Shown: positions 47,997-63,017, numbered from the stretch's first letter. The stretch is 64,000 bases of DNA from Himantopus leucocephalus (GCA_003993805.1 RSEF01000001.1:68540124-68604123), one strand, 5' to 3'. The notes: generated by a model not told the origin, from the letters alone. Made by a program: numbers and translations.

Positions 47997-50900
47997 AAAA
48001 GAAAGATAAATTTTGGTTGCTGCTGTTGTACGCAGATCCACTTATCTGTGGCTGAAGCCCAGACAGCTGTATGACTCTAAATGAAGAAATTTAATTAAAA
48101 AGTAAAAAAATGAAAATCAGTGAGAAAAAACAGGACTTCATGCTTCCCACACCTACCCTGATGTATAAATAGAGACTATCTGACTGATGAAGGGTGCTTA
48201 TTTCTTTGACTTCCATGTGTGTAAAGAAACCTACAATTCCTTCTAGCAAGCAAGCGGGATAATCACAAAGCTGATGGCACATTGCTGCTCTTCAAACCTT
48301 GCTGCTCTGTTTAAAAAACATCATGCAACATCTTGGTAGTCCCAAGCAGTCATGTAATACCTACGATGCACTAAAAAAAAATGGAGGTTGGATCAATTAT
48401 GAAGGAAAAGATTCTAGAAAGCAGGTTACTTGGGATGATATTCTGCCTGAGTTACACCTCTTCCAAGAAGCGATTCCCTTTTGCACCTCTTGCATAGTTG
48501 GACCTGCCTTCTGCCAGCGTAACTTAGAGCAACCTCGTGTTTTTCGCTGCCTTAGCTCCCAAGGCATTTGTGACGCAGCTCAGAAGAGCCAGAACATCTT
48601 GCACTTTTGTCCATACCCACTGCTTTTCCTAACACATTGGCTTCCCATGCCTTTCACATTATGGCACAGTAAGCGAGGCTGGTATTAGTACTTTTGGCCT
48701 CTCTTCATGTGCGCACACATGTATGCATGTGTATTTTCTGTAACACGTTCATCAATTTGAGATGGTATAAAAAATGACTAAAAAAAAAATTCCAATCTTT
48801 AAATTTCAAAAGATTCAAAGTGTCAGCGCTGCGAAGTCAGAAAATTCATTCCAAGTCCTATTTATCTAGGTCAGGATATGGGAAGGCTTTTTTTTGCATT
48901 CTGCATATGCACGTCACCACTTTTGCTCCTTGGTACTACTCAGGCTGGGAGCTGAAAAGCCAGTGAAGACGATGGCTTGCTCCCTGCTTCCAGTGGACTT
49001 GAGAGAAAAATCCCTTCTGTGTTCTTTATAACCGAGTCTTGTCTCATCTCTACCATAAGAGACGCTTTGGCCAGTGTATTACAAATACCGTGCTGACAGT
49101 CAGTGCGTGTACGTAGCTCTGCCTCAGTGCCACATCACCACTGCTTCTTCTTTAAACCAGAAGGGAAAAGCAGCCTGCAAAGCAAGGAACAAGTTAACAA
49201 AAGGCTTCATTTATCTCCGGCTGATACCAACGTGACAGCGGGAAATGCGGGGTCAGATTCCAGGCACATTATTGTGAGGGCAGGAGGAGCGCGGGGAGTA
49301 GCCGTTGTGCGGCGAAGCCACAGGGCTCACAGTCAGGAGGTCAAGTCCTGACGCAGCTTTCTAAGCAAATTTAGGAAAGCCTCTTCCTCTCCTCCAGCAC
49401 TTTTAATAAGACCAGTAAACCTTAATCATGAGATTGTGTGGATACTGCTGGCATGCTGAGAGGCAGGCAGCATATGATGCTCCTGTACAAAGCCTGAACA
49501 TTACACGATACCAACAGTAACTACACTGCTGCTTCTGCTGCTTTTTTTTTTTTTTTAATTTTTTAAGTCACGGGTAAGGTAAGCCTTGGCCGTTAATACT
49601 AATATTACACGAAATAAAGGTAAACCTCAAATGGACAACAAAATTGTGGACAGACTAGCAGAACAGAAATTTTACACATTCCTTCTGTGTAAATAAAAAA
49701 GTGAACTTAACCTGCCATTAAAGCTTTGCTTTATGATGTGCAATGGCTGGGGGAAAAAAGTTGTAATGGGTGTTACACACTCACCCACACACCAGCAACA
49801 AGCAGGCAAAGAAACTCACTGTTTGCCTGCCTTTGCATGGAAAAAAATAGTTGTAATTTGAAGGTTAAGGGATCTGCTTTCAAGATTTATCTATCTGTGA
49901 TGCCCTTGGGTCCCAAACAGGGGTTGGGATCCGTGGGGATCCTCCCCGCTCACTGCACCTCTGCCCTCTCAAATTGTGAAAAGAACTGTGCAGGCAAACT
50001 GCTGCTGCTATGGGAACACTGGAAGAAGAGCTGCATCAAAAGTGCTCCCTGAGCAGACACCAGGACGGGCTCCTGCAGCCGGCGTCAGGCTGCAGAAGTT
50101 GGGCTCATGCCGCTTTCACGTCCCACACTCCCCAAAATCCAGAAGGGATGCTGTTGGGACAACGCAATGCCGCTCCACCACGTGTGGCACTACCAGCACA
50201 TCTCTGCTCCAGCCTGGACGGCGCTTCCCTGTTTGATTATTTTTTCCATCGTGCATTTCTTATTTCATTAAGGGGAGATATTAATCAGCTGACCCAAGAG
50301 TAATGGGGCTTCCCGTGAGCCTGGCATTACCACAGTAAGGGATGAAGCCGGTGCTCTGCTCGGTGCCGGCATGCTCCCTCCTAGCTCGAGCTGAAAGATG
50401 GCTTGTGTTTAGAGAGTGCTGCCTGCGGCTGGGCTCCAGACAGGACGCAGCATGCTTGGCTCGATGGGAAATGAAAAGGATATAGGCTCTTTTGTCAGCT
50501 CGACTTGGTTTTAATAATGTTTAAATATCTGAAGGTCACTAAATTACAGAGTGCAGAAATTTGGCACAAAGGCCTTTCTCTAAGATTATCTAGGTTTGCT
50601 GAAGTAAGACAACAAAAGAGAATAAACCAAACTGAGCAAAACCAACAACCGCTGCTAAGATGTTATTCTTCTCATTAAGCCTATATGCTGAGCCTATAGA
50701 GAAGGCAGCATTTCCTGTCCCTCTTGCTGACAGTTGAGTATTAGGGCACAAAGGCAGGTCACTGTCCTTGGTGATATGGTAAACAAAGATAAGAGCTGAA
50801 AGCAACCGAGTATTTTTTTAACCCTGATAATTCACTCAGAATAAATTCCATTGTGGAGAGATTTATTGTTTACTTAGCACTCCTCAAAAGAGCTCCTCGG

Positions 50901-53709
50901 GAATGCAATCTCCTTCCCATGAGCCGGACACAAAACACGCGTTTCAGCTGAAAGCAGTGGCCAGCCCTGCTCAGGGCATGTGTTACTCGTCCCTGGAACC
51001 ACATGTACGAAACGTAAGCAAACCTGCTGGAAAAACGCAGCCCCGAACGTTTGCCCAGATCTGCTTGTTATCCCGGGTTGGGAACTTAAACAGATGTCTC
51101 CAACGGGCAGCCGTGCTCATGAAAATGCTTTGCCAAAATGCCAACAAAAAAACCCATTGCTTTCCTTTCCTGCTCGCAAAATGTCTGCAGCAGAGCAGCG
51201 CAAGAGTAGAAAACATCGGTCTATTTTCTGATGCTCTTAGTAGAAGACAGATCAATCTTCCCTCTGCCTGCCCCAAATAAAACTGCCCCAATCCCTTCCC
51301 CTCACAGCGCGTCTCCCAAAATGGAGACGCACCACGCCACTACTGGGGGAAGCATGTGAGGAAGGCATCACTGCCAACAGCAGAGACTGTCTTATCTTTT
51401 CCATGTAATGGCTCAGCAGCTTAAAGTAAGGCAAGAGTTTAAGCATTTGCTGACTCGGAGCCTAGGGCATCAGACACGAATCTGGGAGCTGTGGGCTGCC
51501 ACAGAAGCGGTCGTTTAATCCCGACATGGCTCCCCTTCCCACTTGGGAAGCAGCAATAAAACCTCACCAGCAGATAGCCTGGGACATCTCTGAAAGGCGC
51601 ATTTGGTAGACTTCCCCAAGCAGTAGGAGACGTAACTGCAAACCCAACTGGACTAGATTTAGGCAAACTGCCCTCCAGAAGAGCATAGAGTCAGAACTGG
51701 AGGAAAAACAAGGGATTTCTCATGGTTTGTGCTGTACATTTGATCTTCCCTACCTTTTCATAGGGCCTCTGCATTTCAACAGAGACAGGAATCTCTTTTC
51801 AGGCCACAAGGAGGTTTGTTGCAACGCAGTTCTTAAACATGTGCTTACTGGGGACATCCTAGGATTGGCAGAGATGGATTACCTATGGCCTTGGGCTGCG
51901 CTGTAAAGTGGATTGTGAGTTTAAAATGTTTCTGTTTCATTTTCTGAAAGAGCTATAAGCTTAGCTGTTGCTAAAGTTTCCTGCAGCGTTCTTGGGGATA
52001 GATTTTATAACCTGATCTCATCTCCAAACCTACGTTACTCGTCCATTCGGACTAGTCCCTCTATATTTCTCTGAGCAATTAAGAACTCTCTTCGGCTCTC
52101 ACAGCACCGTAACACCCATAGGATTTTCGTGTCCATATTCCTCTTGCATGTTTTCACATCACCGCTCCTCCTGCTCTGTGGGTGCCAGTTGCTCTATTGC
52201 TCACAGCAGGCATGTACTTGCTCTTTTTCATCTGTTCTCGTACCCTCTTTTTAGTAGCTCTCTTGCCAGATAATCTGGCAACTCAAAATACAGAAGTGAG
52301 TCCTGCTATCTGTTCCAAGGAAAGTTTTTCCAGGACCACTCAAAGATGCCAAAATCACGGAGGAATTGTTTACAAAGGTCAGTACACACTGTACAAGCGT
52401 GCCATCCAGCTTCTGATATTCAGGTCAGTCAGGGTTTATCAACATAAGCGGTAGTTCTTGTTGCAGATATCTTATTGCATTGAGACCAGTCAGTCCACAA
52501 ATAGAAGCTGAGCGGTTGTGGAGTCATGAAGAAAACAGTAGTAAAATTAATCTATTCCTCTGTATTGTAATGCACTCATGGAAAAGGAGAGATATGCCTG
52601 CCTGTGTTCATGACCCCCAAAATAGATTGGGGGGCTTATCTGCTGCCTTCTACTCCTCATTTCACGTGCTTAATATCAAACCAAGGCACTCCACTCACAT
52701 ATATATTTGTATAGCATATTTGTATTGATACGCTATTTGATATATGTCACAGCGGTATGTACTGATTGGTAGAATGGTGCTGGGGCTAAACCTTGCTTTC
52801 CGAGGTGGAGGTAAGTTCAAGCATAGTCTACTTGAAAACATCAGATAGCATAATAAATCAGGAAAACCCATGTCAGTACAAGTGCACTTTTACTGACTCC
52901 TTTCACTGGACCCATTTATCCCAATGCAGTGAGGAGAAGAAACAATATTACCAGGACACTTTTGCCAGGGAACTGTATTTATGCTATAATACATGTCAAT
53001 GCAGATATGCAATAATAATGCTCATCAATGAGTGTTGGTGTAAGGACCACACGGTATGTCTGACCCGTGTAAACATGAGGCTGCTAAAACCAGTAAACAA
53101 TGTCCCATCCAGATACGTACACAGAACACGCTCTACACAAACCCATGCACTTGGTAGGAGCCTTAGCAACTGTCAAGGGGTATTGCTGCTTCACCGACGT
53201 CTACCAGTTCTCATGGATCAACACTGAAACACACCCCCATGCCTTGTCTGCAATTCCTCAAAGGGAACTTCTTTTTAAAAAGAAACAAAACTACAAACTT
53301 CAGTGCAACATCTGAAAAAAACACAGTAAATGTATTGAGAGAATTTCGTCAGCCTCTGTAAGTCGTTAGCCTATCTATGCATAGGAGAGAAGAGGAATCA
53401 GACCGCTTTTAAACAGTGGTGACAGAAAGGAGCCATAGAGCACATCCCCTGATGGCAGGCTTGCCTAATTTGGCTAATAGACTGTTTTAGAATTTGTATA
53501 ATTATATCAGATGAGAAACCTTTGTAATTAAAATGAAATTAAAATATAATGCAAAGGCATTATATCAAACTAAAGATGCTTGTACAGGAAAAAGAAGTTA
53601 TGCTGATAGAAGCAGTTTTATGCTTCTGTACTTCCATGTATGCTAGGAAGTTGCATGGCATTAACTGCGTTGGTTTCTAAATTAATATTGCTATCAGCTA
53701 TAGCTATAC

Positions 53710-53729
53710 GATGTGTATAGATGTGTATA
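53710..53729. repeat. 10-bp tandem duplication
   Basis: GATGTGTATA occurs twice in a row within an alternating AT/GT-rich block. Confidence 0.8.
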
Positions 53730-54019
53730 GCTATATACACATGCGTACACCCACCCACATCCTGTTCTCCCTTCAACACCGTACACAGAAATTTACTGTT
53801 CTTTTCTGTAAGAGCAGCCATTTGAGTAATCTGTAATACAGAAAGGGCAATTTATATACTGCAATTTATACACATTATTTTTCAACAAAGATCTAATTTA
53901 AAAACAAGACCAAAAAAAAGCATAGGTTAATAAAGCACCCATCCACATGGTATTGACTAAAGTTTTCAATCACAAGCCACTTCAGAAATAAGCAACAGAG
54001 TCCTACATTAAGATGCACG

Positions 54020-54056
54020 CTCACACAAACACACATGTGTGCACACATGCACACAC
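54020..54056. repeat. Imperfect CA/GT-rich microsatellite
   Basis: Runs of CACA with ATGTGTG interruptions. Partly palindromic around ACACATGTGTG. Confidence 0.8.
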
Positions 54057-57000
54057 AAAGGAGAGACTAACAGTTATTTATATTTCCTACTTTGAGAGAC
54101 AGGAAACCTCCCTTTGCATCTGCTTTTTTCTCACTAAGAAGAATAATTTTAATTACAGTCACTTGGCAGGAAGCCAATTTTGATTTTTTTTTTTTTTAAT
54201 GACATCTGTCTAAGCATTTTTAAACTTCCTGCTCAATGTAACTTCCTTCATTTTATAGACCAACACCCAGTTACAGCAAAAAAAGAAAAGGGAGTAGCAA
54301 ATGATTTATTCATTTTTCACGTTAACTCTTATCAGGTATATCAAGTGGTTCATTGTTCTGAGAACTGATGGTACAGAAAGCAGATTTACAGGGGGAATTT
54401 AGGACTCAAGCAGTCTGGGAAAGGAAAAAAAAATACTTGCATGGAAAAAACCAACACGGTTGTAACTTAACCCTAAAACAACTGTACAGTTCCTGTTCTG
54501 CAGACTGATTTTCCTAGTTTCAGCTAGGCTTTTTTTCAGGAAAAAAAGTGAGGGTTGAAAATGGGGCAAAAGTTGGGGCAATATAACTAAAACCAAGAAC
54601 ATGAGACATCACGGCCAGTGGACGCCACCTACGTCACCTTAACTCTGGGCAAGTTTCTGCTGCATCAGTGAAGTTCCTCTGGGCTTGAGCAGTGCCACAG
54701 AGGTAGAGTCTGGACTTGAAGTCCACATCCCAAGCTGGCACAGCCTCCTGCTTCAGTCAGGTAACTGGGGCAGGAACAAGAACCCCAGAGCTCCTCTAAC
54801 AAAACTGCAGGAAAAGGAAAAAATTTATTTTCGGATGCTGAGTGTTAAAGCTGCCCTCCCTCCTCTGCCTTTCATCCTGCCGTTAGTTGTGGCTTCCAAG
54901 GCTGTACTGCATGGTTTGCTGTTTTCCTCCTGTACAAGGAGCATGGTGAGCTGGGAGGTGAAAAAGAGGAGGCAAAACCACCACCAGAGCAGGAAAGCTC
55001 AATAATGCAAAAGGAGAGAAAACAGGAGAGCTGAATAAAAAGCAGGTGCTGAAGGATGGAGAGAAGGAAGCAAGGACAGAAGCAATGGTGGACAAGGTGG
55101 CAGGGGAGCTACCCCGCCAGCAGTCACATACTTTCACGTACCTCTGCTTTTCCCTGAGATGTATCAGGGTGCCACAGGGCTGGGGCCAGGGGAAGGCTGG
55201 TGGCCAGGCTGCCCCGGGGAGCAGAGAGCGTGAGAGCCGGCGAGTAGCGTGGAGGAGCACGTTTTATGCGTTCTTCTTGCCACTCATTCCCTGCTCTGTT
55301 GGAGCTCAAGCCACAGGCGCATACCCACACCTGGCTAAGGAAAGTCCCAAAGGGATGGGATTTACAACGTACATCAGACATGCAGCCGGTGTTAGCTATA
55401 AGAATATCTGCCTCTTGGCTGGCCCCACTGCTGGGACGCAGGTAAGCCTAATGAATTGTTAATGCCTTGACACCAAAGCTGCATTTTCATTCTTTGCTCC
55501 AGACAACCTAGATTTTATTCTTTTGTCTTACATGTTTTCTTGAGCAGGGTAAATCACCTTTCAGGATACATGACCAACACAACACAAATGACCTGGGTAA
55601 ACTAAGTGTCCCTCTTGCACTTTCTGCCTCCATGCAGATCTAACCTACAGCCATCCTGAAAGCGCTGCAAAAGTTTCCATGTGATTTTTAATTTCCTGGT
55701 CCTGGCTGGAACCAGAACTGTGAGTGCTGGAAGCCTCCGGAGGAAAAATTGGTATTGTCAGATTCTGCCCTAATTTTCCAAGATTCAGGAGTTTCAAAGA
55801 ATATCTCAGCTCTTTAAGTGTTTGGAGACTTCACTCTCACAAGTGGCTGACTGCCTTCTGACTTGAGTCAACACAGCTGGAAAATGGAGTCAAAAAAAAC
55901 CAACAACCCAAACCTCGCTGAAAACCAGATGTTGCCATTGAGCAGAGCTACTGTGTTAATAAAACACTAGCACCCCTGCGCTGCCCGAAACAAAATTAAT
56001 AGCTCTAATAGATTTCCCAAACTGTGCTTTATGCCAGAAAGAAAGTAGGAGAAAAATATTTTAAGACTCGAAGCAGACTGTGGAGAGGTATGGTTCTGGT
56101 GCTGGCACCGGGATTACCACGCAGTAAGAAAGATCTCTATTTTTAGGGAGGACAGGCTGTTTGTTGTTTGGCAGGAAGCGATCAGGACCAGTGATTGCAA
56201 CATTATTGCCGGACCCGTGGTCGGCTGGATATGAATGATGTGTTACAAGACATGGTTTGGTACGGGGGTGCCAAACACACAAATGTTGCTGACGTGTGCC
56301 CGGTGTCATGTGCCACACAGATTAAGCAGGGTCAGGAGTTTATGCATACCCCCGGGGCACACAGTGCTCCCCCAATGGTACTCACATTGTAGCTGTGAAA
56401 GACAACATCTCAGCGCTGTCAGCGGCAAAGCAAAGATTTTGGGGCAGTTTTGCTTAAACAATAGTGGAATTTCTTTGCATACTCCCATCAAAGATATTTT
56501 TCTATCAATTACATATGCCTCACAGGATGTAGATGCATTATGTGATATGATATATACACAGCTAAGCAGGAACACAAGTGAGAACTGAAAAACAACAGTG
56601 GTTTGTTTAAACGCCCTGTTTCATCTCATCCAGCCAACATGCCATTATGAGCCACAGGGGGCCAGCTTTCTGAGGCCACCAAGATGTCAACAGTTGGAGG
56701 AAACGTTCACTTAAATGCCCCTGGGGTTGCTCTGAAAGCAGTCACTGACATGACATCCACAGCCTTCTGAAACAGAAGCAGCAGCACAGATTTGTTAGCA
56801 GGCTACTTGAAGTTGCCACAAACTAGAGAAAGCTCATGTCTTTGGAGAAAAATGCTGACCTCTCCCTCTCTTTCCTGCCCAGCACACACAACATCCTCGT
56901 CTTTTCTTCTCCCTCAGCATAGCCGATAAAGGGTCTTTGGAGCCGACAAAGGGCGCAGACAAGATCCACGCACCGTGTGGACACAGCCCATGTGCCTCAG

Positions 57001-60000
57001 CCACTGCACGAGTAGGCTAATGTTGGTCTGGTCTCAGCCAGACGCCAAGAGAAAAATGGGTTTCACTCCTCACGCTGTTTCGTTGTGATCGAGCCCTAAG
57101 ACCACTGGCAGTACTGACGGCTCACACCACTAAGTTCAGGTTGAATCACTGATATGACTTAGACTACTATGAACATCAGTGTCGTTAGTCAGTGGGTGGT
57201 TTATGTTTAGCAACGATAGCAAAAGTAACGCAAATTAAAGCATAAATATGATGAGGTGTTTCAAATGCAGAGCTGTACATTATAAATAATGTGCTGAATG
57301 TATCCAGTGTTCTGACACCTAACAAAACAAAAATATGGCACTTTTCACCTGGTAATCTCCAGCCATTTCTTAAAAAACAGATGGGGGAGCTGACCCATGG
57401 AAAAAGTAGAATGTTTTGCGTAGGGTCACAGATCACAAATTCAGTGCTAGAAAAATCAGAGTTCCTTAAGCTAATTCCCTTGCTTTGTCACCAGATAATA
57501 TTGGCTACAGTACACTTGAGCAATAAATTAGACTTTAAAAAACTCAAGGGCATTAGCAAATTATAATTAAGCACACATTCTGCAAAGAGATTAATTGTTT
57601 TTATAATAAGAGGCAGCAAAAAATAGTCCCTATAAATTGCACATTGTAGGAGACTATTACTCCTTCTTAGAGACAACAACAAATACTTTTGCCAGATTTT
57701 GATGATACAGATGTGTGTGTATGCGTGTGCGTGTTTAGAATACAGTAAAAGCAATAACAGCCTGGCTGCGCTCACTGCGGTGCACCTTGATGGGGAAGAT
57801 AAGTGATGCTAGATCCAGAAAACACTTCAGGGCCTGGTTTAATCCAAAAATACACAGTATTTTTTACATTAACACTGCTAAACATGTGAATTGTGTTTCC
57901 TGGAGTGTATGATTTAAGCACAAGCCCCAAAGAGACACCAACTGTCTTTGATAACTGCGTAAACTGCATTGACACTTAGTTATTGCTTCTTTGCAGTTAA
58001 ATGCTGATTGCAAAATCAGGATGACAAAATCAGTGATGACAGACCATATTCAAACTTTGATGCTTAAAATGAGATGCCAGATTGGGACAACCCTCACAAA
58101 TAAATGTTTTGATGTTAAAGGGCACTGAACATCTAAAGGTCTCATTCACATTGGTGGAGATTGCTACTGGTTAATCTTGCTAATGAACTCAGGCATCTAT
58201 TTAGGTGCTTAAAAGCAGAGCTAGTGGCCTAACTTGAGGAACCCATGACTGAAAATACCACTGCTAAATACTATTTGTGTAGGCTGATGCTGAAATACTA
58301 CTATGAACTTTCCATAATGTCATGAAAAAGTAAGAGAAATAATAAAATTATAATAATATGTTCTCTTCACTAACGCCCTTCAACTGAGAGTCTCAAACAT
58401 CCATTAAGAGAAATATAAGCATGCTCCATTTGCCACATGAAGAAGTTGTGGTCTTAGAGCAAGTCAGAAGTTAAGAAAAGTCAGAAGCAAGGAGTTCAAG
58501 TAATGTTAGCCAGCATCCACTCTCCAAACAAGAATCCAGCCTTCACCTCTCTGTTCAGAGGAGGACAAACAGCACATCTCTCAGCATGTTTGCTATGGCC
58601 CTTCTGAGAAGCCCAACACCATGGATGTTGACTGCTATGCCATAGGTCAGGTCTGAGTGCATGCCAAAGTTGACTCAAAAGGGAACAACATTTTCAGATT
58701 AGAGTTTACTAAAAAAAACCCTGTACAGATAAAGGAAACCATTGTGTTGCTCACTGTGCTCTTTACTGATTTGTTCTCCTTAAATCAGCCCAAGCTACCA
58801 CCTTCCCCTGGTGGGAGGGCTGGTCAAACATATGCTTCTGCAGATGATCCGAGTGCCAGCTGGCACAGGGTAGGAGGGGCAGTCATGCACAAAAAGGCTG
58901 GCCCACATCTTCTTCTGACTCTGAAGATGCTGTTATCTCTGTCACCCACTCCAGCTCCTATGTCCTACAACTAAGCCCGTGGCAGGGTGGGTCTGCTTTT
59001 TGACTTGCCACTCTGCCGTGCAGCCATCTCTCTTCCTCAGGATTAACCGTTTAGCTTTTAGCAGGGTGCAGCTATTAGGACAAGATTGTTACAGCTTCAC
59101 AAGCAGTACTGTTGATTAAGCAGTTAAGCTACATGCTGCTATATTAATCTAATATACAAAGCCCTTGTTGTTCGTTGATACACCAACATTACCGAAGTGG
59201 CACGCATCAGGTAGAGAAAAGAGCTAAGGGATGTCTCAGCAATCATTAACTTTACAGCTACATAACTTCTTACATACTCCAGAATCCCAAGATGCGGCGG
59301 TTTACACCCCTTGAAATCTTACCCTCTCCCCCTTGGAGCTGTACAACCAGAGTTTGACTGCCCGGAGCCAATAGACAAAGCTGAATGGAGGCTCCCAGAC
59401 AAGGTCATTGCTGGCACCTTCCTCCGGCCAGGAGGAAGGGCTGGGTGTGATGGACCTCCTGCTTGAGGTCTCTGGGACTGTCCCGAGGTTAATGTGGGGA
59501 TAGCTGCAGCCCCGCCAGGCAGCTTTTCTCCATCACAAAGTACCCAGGCTCTTCCTGCGGGAGCTCAAGCCCTGGCTAGTTCAGGGAGTGAGAAAGTAGA
59601 CCTGTGAGTTTAATTCAGCCCGTTCAGCAGCAGAGGATCTGAGTGGATACCAACCCGTTGCTGGACGCAGAGGCAATGCACCCTCTGTGCCCAGGGGCCA
59701 GGACCAACACCTGCCGCTACAGCAGCATAGGCCAGAGAAAGTGTTAAGCCCTCATTAACAGAGCGATGAATACCATCTCATCTGGGAGACCGACAGCGTG
59801 ATGAACACAAGAAGCTACTGCCTCATACTCCTGGTTTTGCCAGTAGTCACTTTGCTGCTGAGCAGGCCCACTGCCTCTGATAGGAATGGAGGGTTTGAAC
59901 TCCACAAGCCCTGCAGGTGCCCTCAAGCAGCACGGGGAGTCGGGCTGCAGACCAGCCCCGGATGGCTCTTGCCCACGTTTAAAGCAAGGCAGTTTGGGGT

Positions 60001-60459
60001 GATGGGGATTGTGGATGGAAAAGGGTTAGCCCCTCCTTTTCCCTCCTCTCCCTTCTGCTCCTCCAGCCTTCTCCACGACTGCCTATTAACAACACATGCA
60101 TATCCTGCTTGGTGACCAAAACTGCCGCAGCAGAAAGATTGAATGAGACGGAAAAACTGCTTTTGCAAATTCAAATACCCATCTTTTAATAATATAAACA
60201 GCTTGCCTTGCTGAAGCAGCAAAGCCAGGGGTTGATGGGAATGTCTACTTCCATTTCACAGAGGAATTAAAAGATCACCGACACCAGACTTTGAACAGAT
60301 GACCGCCTCCTTGTCTGCGCTGCTGGGACTGATACTATGGGCACCAAGCAGCTGGCACTGAGCTCTGGGAGCTCAGACCCAGGCAACCACCACTCAGCCT
60401 GCAAGCCCATCTCACATGAGCCACCCCCTCCCTGAGCCCCCAGATTATTAAACGATGAT

Positions 60460-60712
60460 AATCACAGAATCACAGAATCATAGAATGGTTAGATTTGGAA
60501 GGGACTTTAAAGATCATCTTGTTCCAACCCCCCTGCCATGGCCAGGGACNNNNNNNNNNNNNNNNNNNNNNNNNNNNNNNNNNNNNNNNNNNNNNNNNNN
60601 NNNNNNNNNNNNNNNNNNNNNNNNNNNNNNNNNNNNNNNNNNNNNNNNNGTAGAGGGGCAGAATCATCTCCCTCAACCTGCTGGCCACGCTGGTTTTGAT
60701 GCAGCCCCATAA
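60460..60712 (-). mobile_element. CR1 LINE 3' fragment interrupted by a gap
   Basis: The + strand starts with AATCACAGAATCACAGAATC / ATAGAATGG, then GGAAGGGACTTTAAAGATCA and CCAACCCCCCTGCCATGGCC, the inverted 3' end of avian CR1. After the gap, GTAGAGGGGCAGAATCATCT and CTGCTGGCCACGCTGG continue the same element. So it is a CR1 on the - strand, 5'-truncated. Confidence 0.92.
60550..60649. other. Assembly gap (100 N)
   Basis: A run of exactly 100 N inside the CR1 copy, so probably a default-size gap of unknown true length. Confidence 0.99.
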
Positions 60713-61329
60713 TCCTGCATGAATGCATCCTTTTTCTTACTCCCACCCTGGAGTGGCTCTTACCTCCAGCCCCACCAGAACTTTACAACCTTCAGTAAAA
60801 TCTCTGCAAGCCCCATTTCCCCACTTGTGCCAAGTGGAGACAATGCCCATGGCAGCACCCAGCCCGGCACCACAACACCCTGGAGCGGGAAGGACGCAGG
60901 ACCTGCACAGAAGCCCGCAGCAGGGATTTCCCTCACCATTTCCAAGCTCGCAAAGACAAGTGTATGGCAACATGGGCTGAGTGTACACATGGCACGTTGC
61001 AAAAAGTTACAAGGTCCTTTACAAGGCAATGGGCTTTTTTCCCCCTCTGTTTGCTAGTGTATTACAAAGAAAATATTCTCATCTTGTTTGCACTGTTTGG
61101 ATAATGAATAACCTCTACCAGGTTTTTTTTGTACAATAATGCCCTCTCAAACCTCCATGGCTTTATTTGTGCACGCATACAGACACAACAGCTGCTACAG
61201 AATTTTCTGGTGAAATCTCCACTAGTTATTAGAGCCACCTCTGCTCCAGATGGAACAAGGAAATGTCATATAGGGGTTGGCTCTCCCAGCTGAGCTTTAT
61301 TCCAGTTGTAAATAAAGTTATTAATACTC

Positions 61330-61780
61330 CAGACAGCATAAATAGCTACATATCTATTTTTAAACGTATGTAATTATCAGTCTGCTAACTATTAGTTTGC
61401 TTCTTTAGACCTTTCCAAATGGGCTTAACTATGACACAGGCAGTATTTATTCCTCATTTAATCCCAGCTATTTCAATTGGAAAAAGGTGGCTGCAAAGAG
61501 GGTGACTTATCTGCAGCGCTACAGTATCTGTCAGAATGACATTCTGATTTAATATGGAGGTTATAGGGCATGTATGTTTTATTATTCTCCGGCCATTTCA
61601 TGACACTTGCAATTACAGAATTAATACTGTTGATGTTAGGAATTAGAAATAAACAATAGTTCATTTAATGATTGATATTCACTGAAAACAAGATTATCTT
61701 TAATGTAATTGAATAATTAGTTATTGATGAAGGGCTCATGATTAATTACAATTTACCTGCCTTAGCAGGATTTTAAAGAT
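61330..61780. promoter_or_regulatory. AT-rich block, candidate conserved non-coding element
   Basis: Dense in homeodomain-like ATTA/TAAT cores (for example TTAATACTGTTGATG, TGTAATTGAATAATTAG, ATGATTAATTACAATTTA) interleaved with non-repetitive sequence. It lacks long homopolymers or known repeats, a texture typical of vertebrate conserved enhancers. This is inference only. Confidence 0.3.
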
Positions 61781-62130
61781 CCAGTATTCATTATTTGCAA
61801 TGACAATGAAGAAATAGATAAGGAGTAGTTGCAACTGTTAAACGTCACGATTTCAACACTATGATTATTAAAAGTACTTAAAAGATCTGAAAAACCTTCC
61901 TAATACATTAAAATCAAAACGTGCCTCAGGAGAGATGGTTGCCCTCTGCCTCTGGGCTACACGTCCCTCTCCATTGTGAACCCTCTGGATTTGAGCCTGA
62001 GGCTTCGAGCTGAGCGTCAACTGGCGCAAATCAGCATAGCTCCTTTGAAGCCAGTGACACAAATAGGAAAAAATTCAATTTAATTGGGTATTTGTATAGG
62101 TCACAGAGATTATTTACACCTTGCAAGGAA

Positions 62131-62160
62131 CCTGGATGCTGAAATCCAGGATGCTGAAAT
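62131..62160. repeat. 15-bp tandem duplication
   Basis: CCTGGATGCTGAAAT followed directly by CCAGGATGCTGAAAT. Confidence 0.85.
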
Positions 62161-63017
62161 GGGATCAACTGAAAAATACCAGATAAATATTTAACAGTCA
62201 TCATGTAATCGATCAACGATGGATGGATAAGGATTGATTTACATGACATGACATCACAGTATCACAGTTACGTTAATAGTATCCAGGAAGGGCATAAGGA
62301 AGTGATCATGTCTTTGCAAGTAAACATCTTATGAAGACAGATGTTGCTATAACCCTGACTAGGTTTTAGCCCTGTTGCTTTCATTTCTGCTTGCAAAAGG
62401 GAGTATGAAGGGACGCTGATACTGGCTAAAGAAGCTGTTAAGAAATGTTTTCAGGCTCATAGATGCTATATGCACTTCCATTCTTAAGGCATTCATTCCT
62501 ACATTTTGGCTTGATAATCAGTGTCCCCAGTCTTAGTAGCCCTCAACCAGCTCAAAGACCTCAGCGTGTTTTCATGAGAGGGAAGGAGGAATGACAGATC
62601 ATCACCACACAGATTTCACCACTGGCAGCAAAGCAGTTCCGAGGTGGATCAAATCATTTTAGCACAAAGCATCACTGGTTTTCTGGCTGTATTCAAGAAT
62701 GCAAAGGGTGATGGGATCCCTCCCAAGAATATAAGAAAGGATCAACTAGACGGAAAAAAAAGGTGCAAACTCTATAGGTTTCCAAAAGCGCTTAACCTGG
62801 CTGACAAAAATAAACCCAGTGAAGTTGGTCCAAGACCTCTCCTAAAATTCTTTTGTTCTGCATGTCTCTGCAAGGCACTTTCTCCTTACAGAGCCTGCTC
62901 TATTCCCTACCTTTGGATGGAAAGGATTTCACTATGCTCCTTTCTTCGCCCCACCCCCTAAACCCTAATTCAGAGGCGTACCTTGCCCTTTCCCTTCCCT
63001 CTCCTCCCCAGAGCATA

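Noticed and set aside
56225..56300. Minus-strand VFGTPV, resembling a CYP5A1 segment (FGTPVDS)
   Set aside because: A stop follows within a few codons, a stop lies shortly upstream, flanking residues do not match and splice sites are missing. Chance match.
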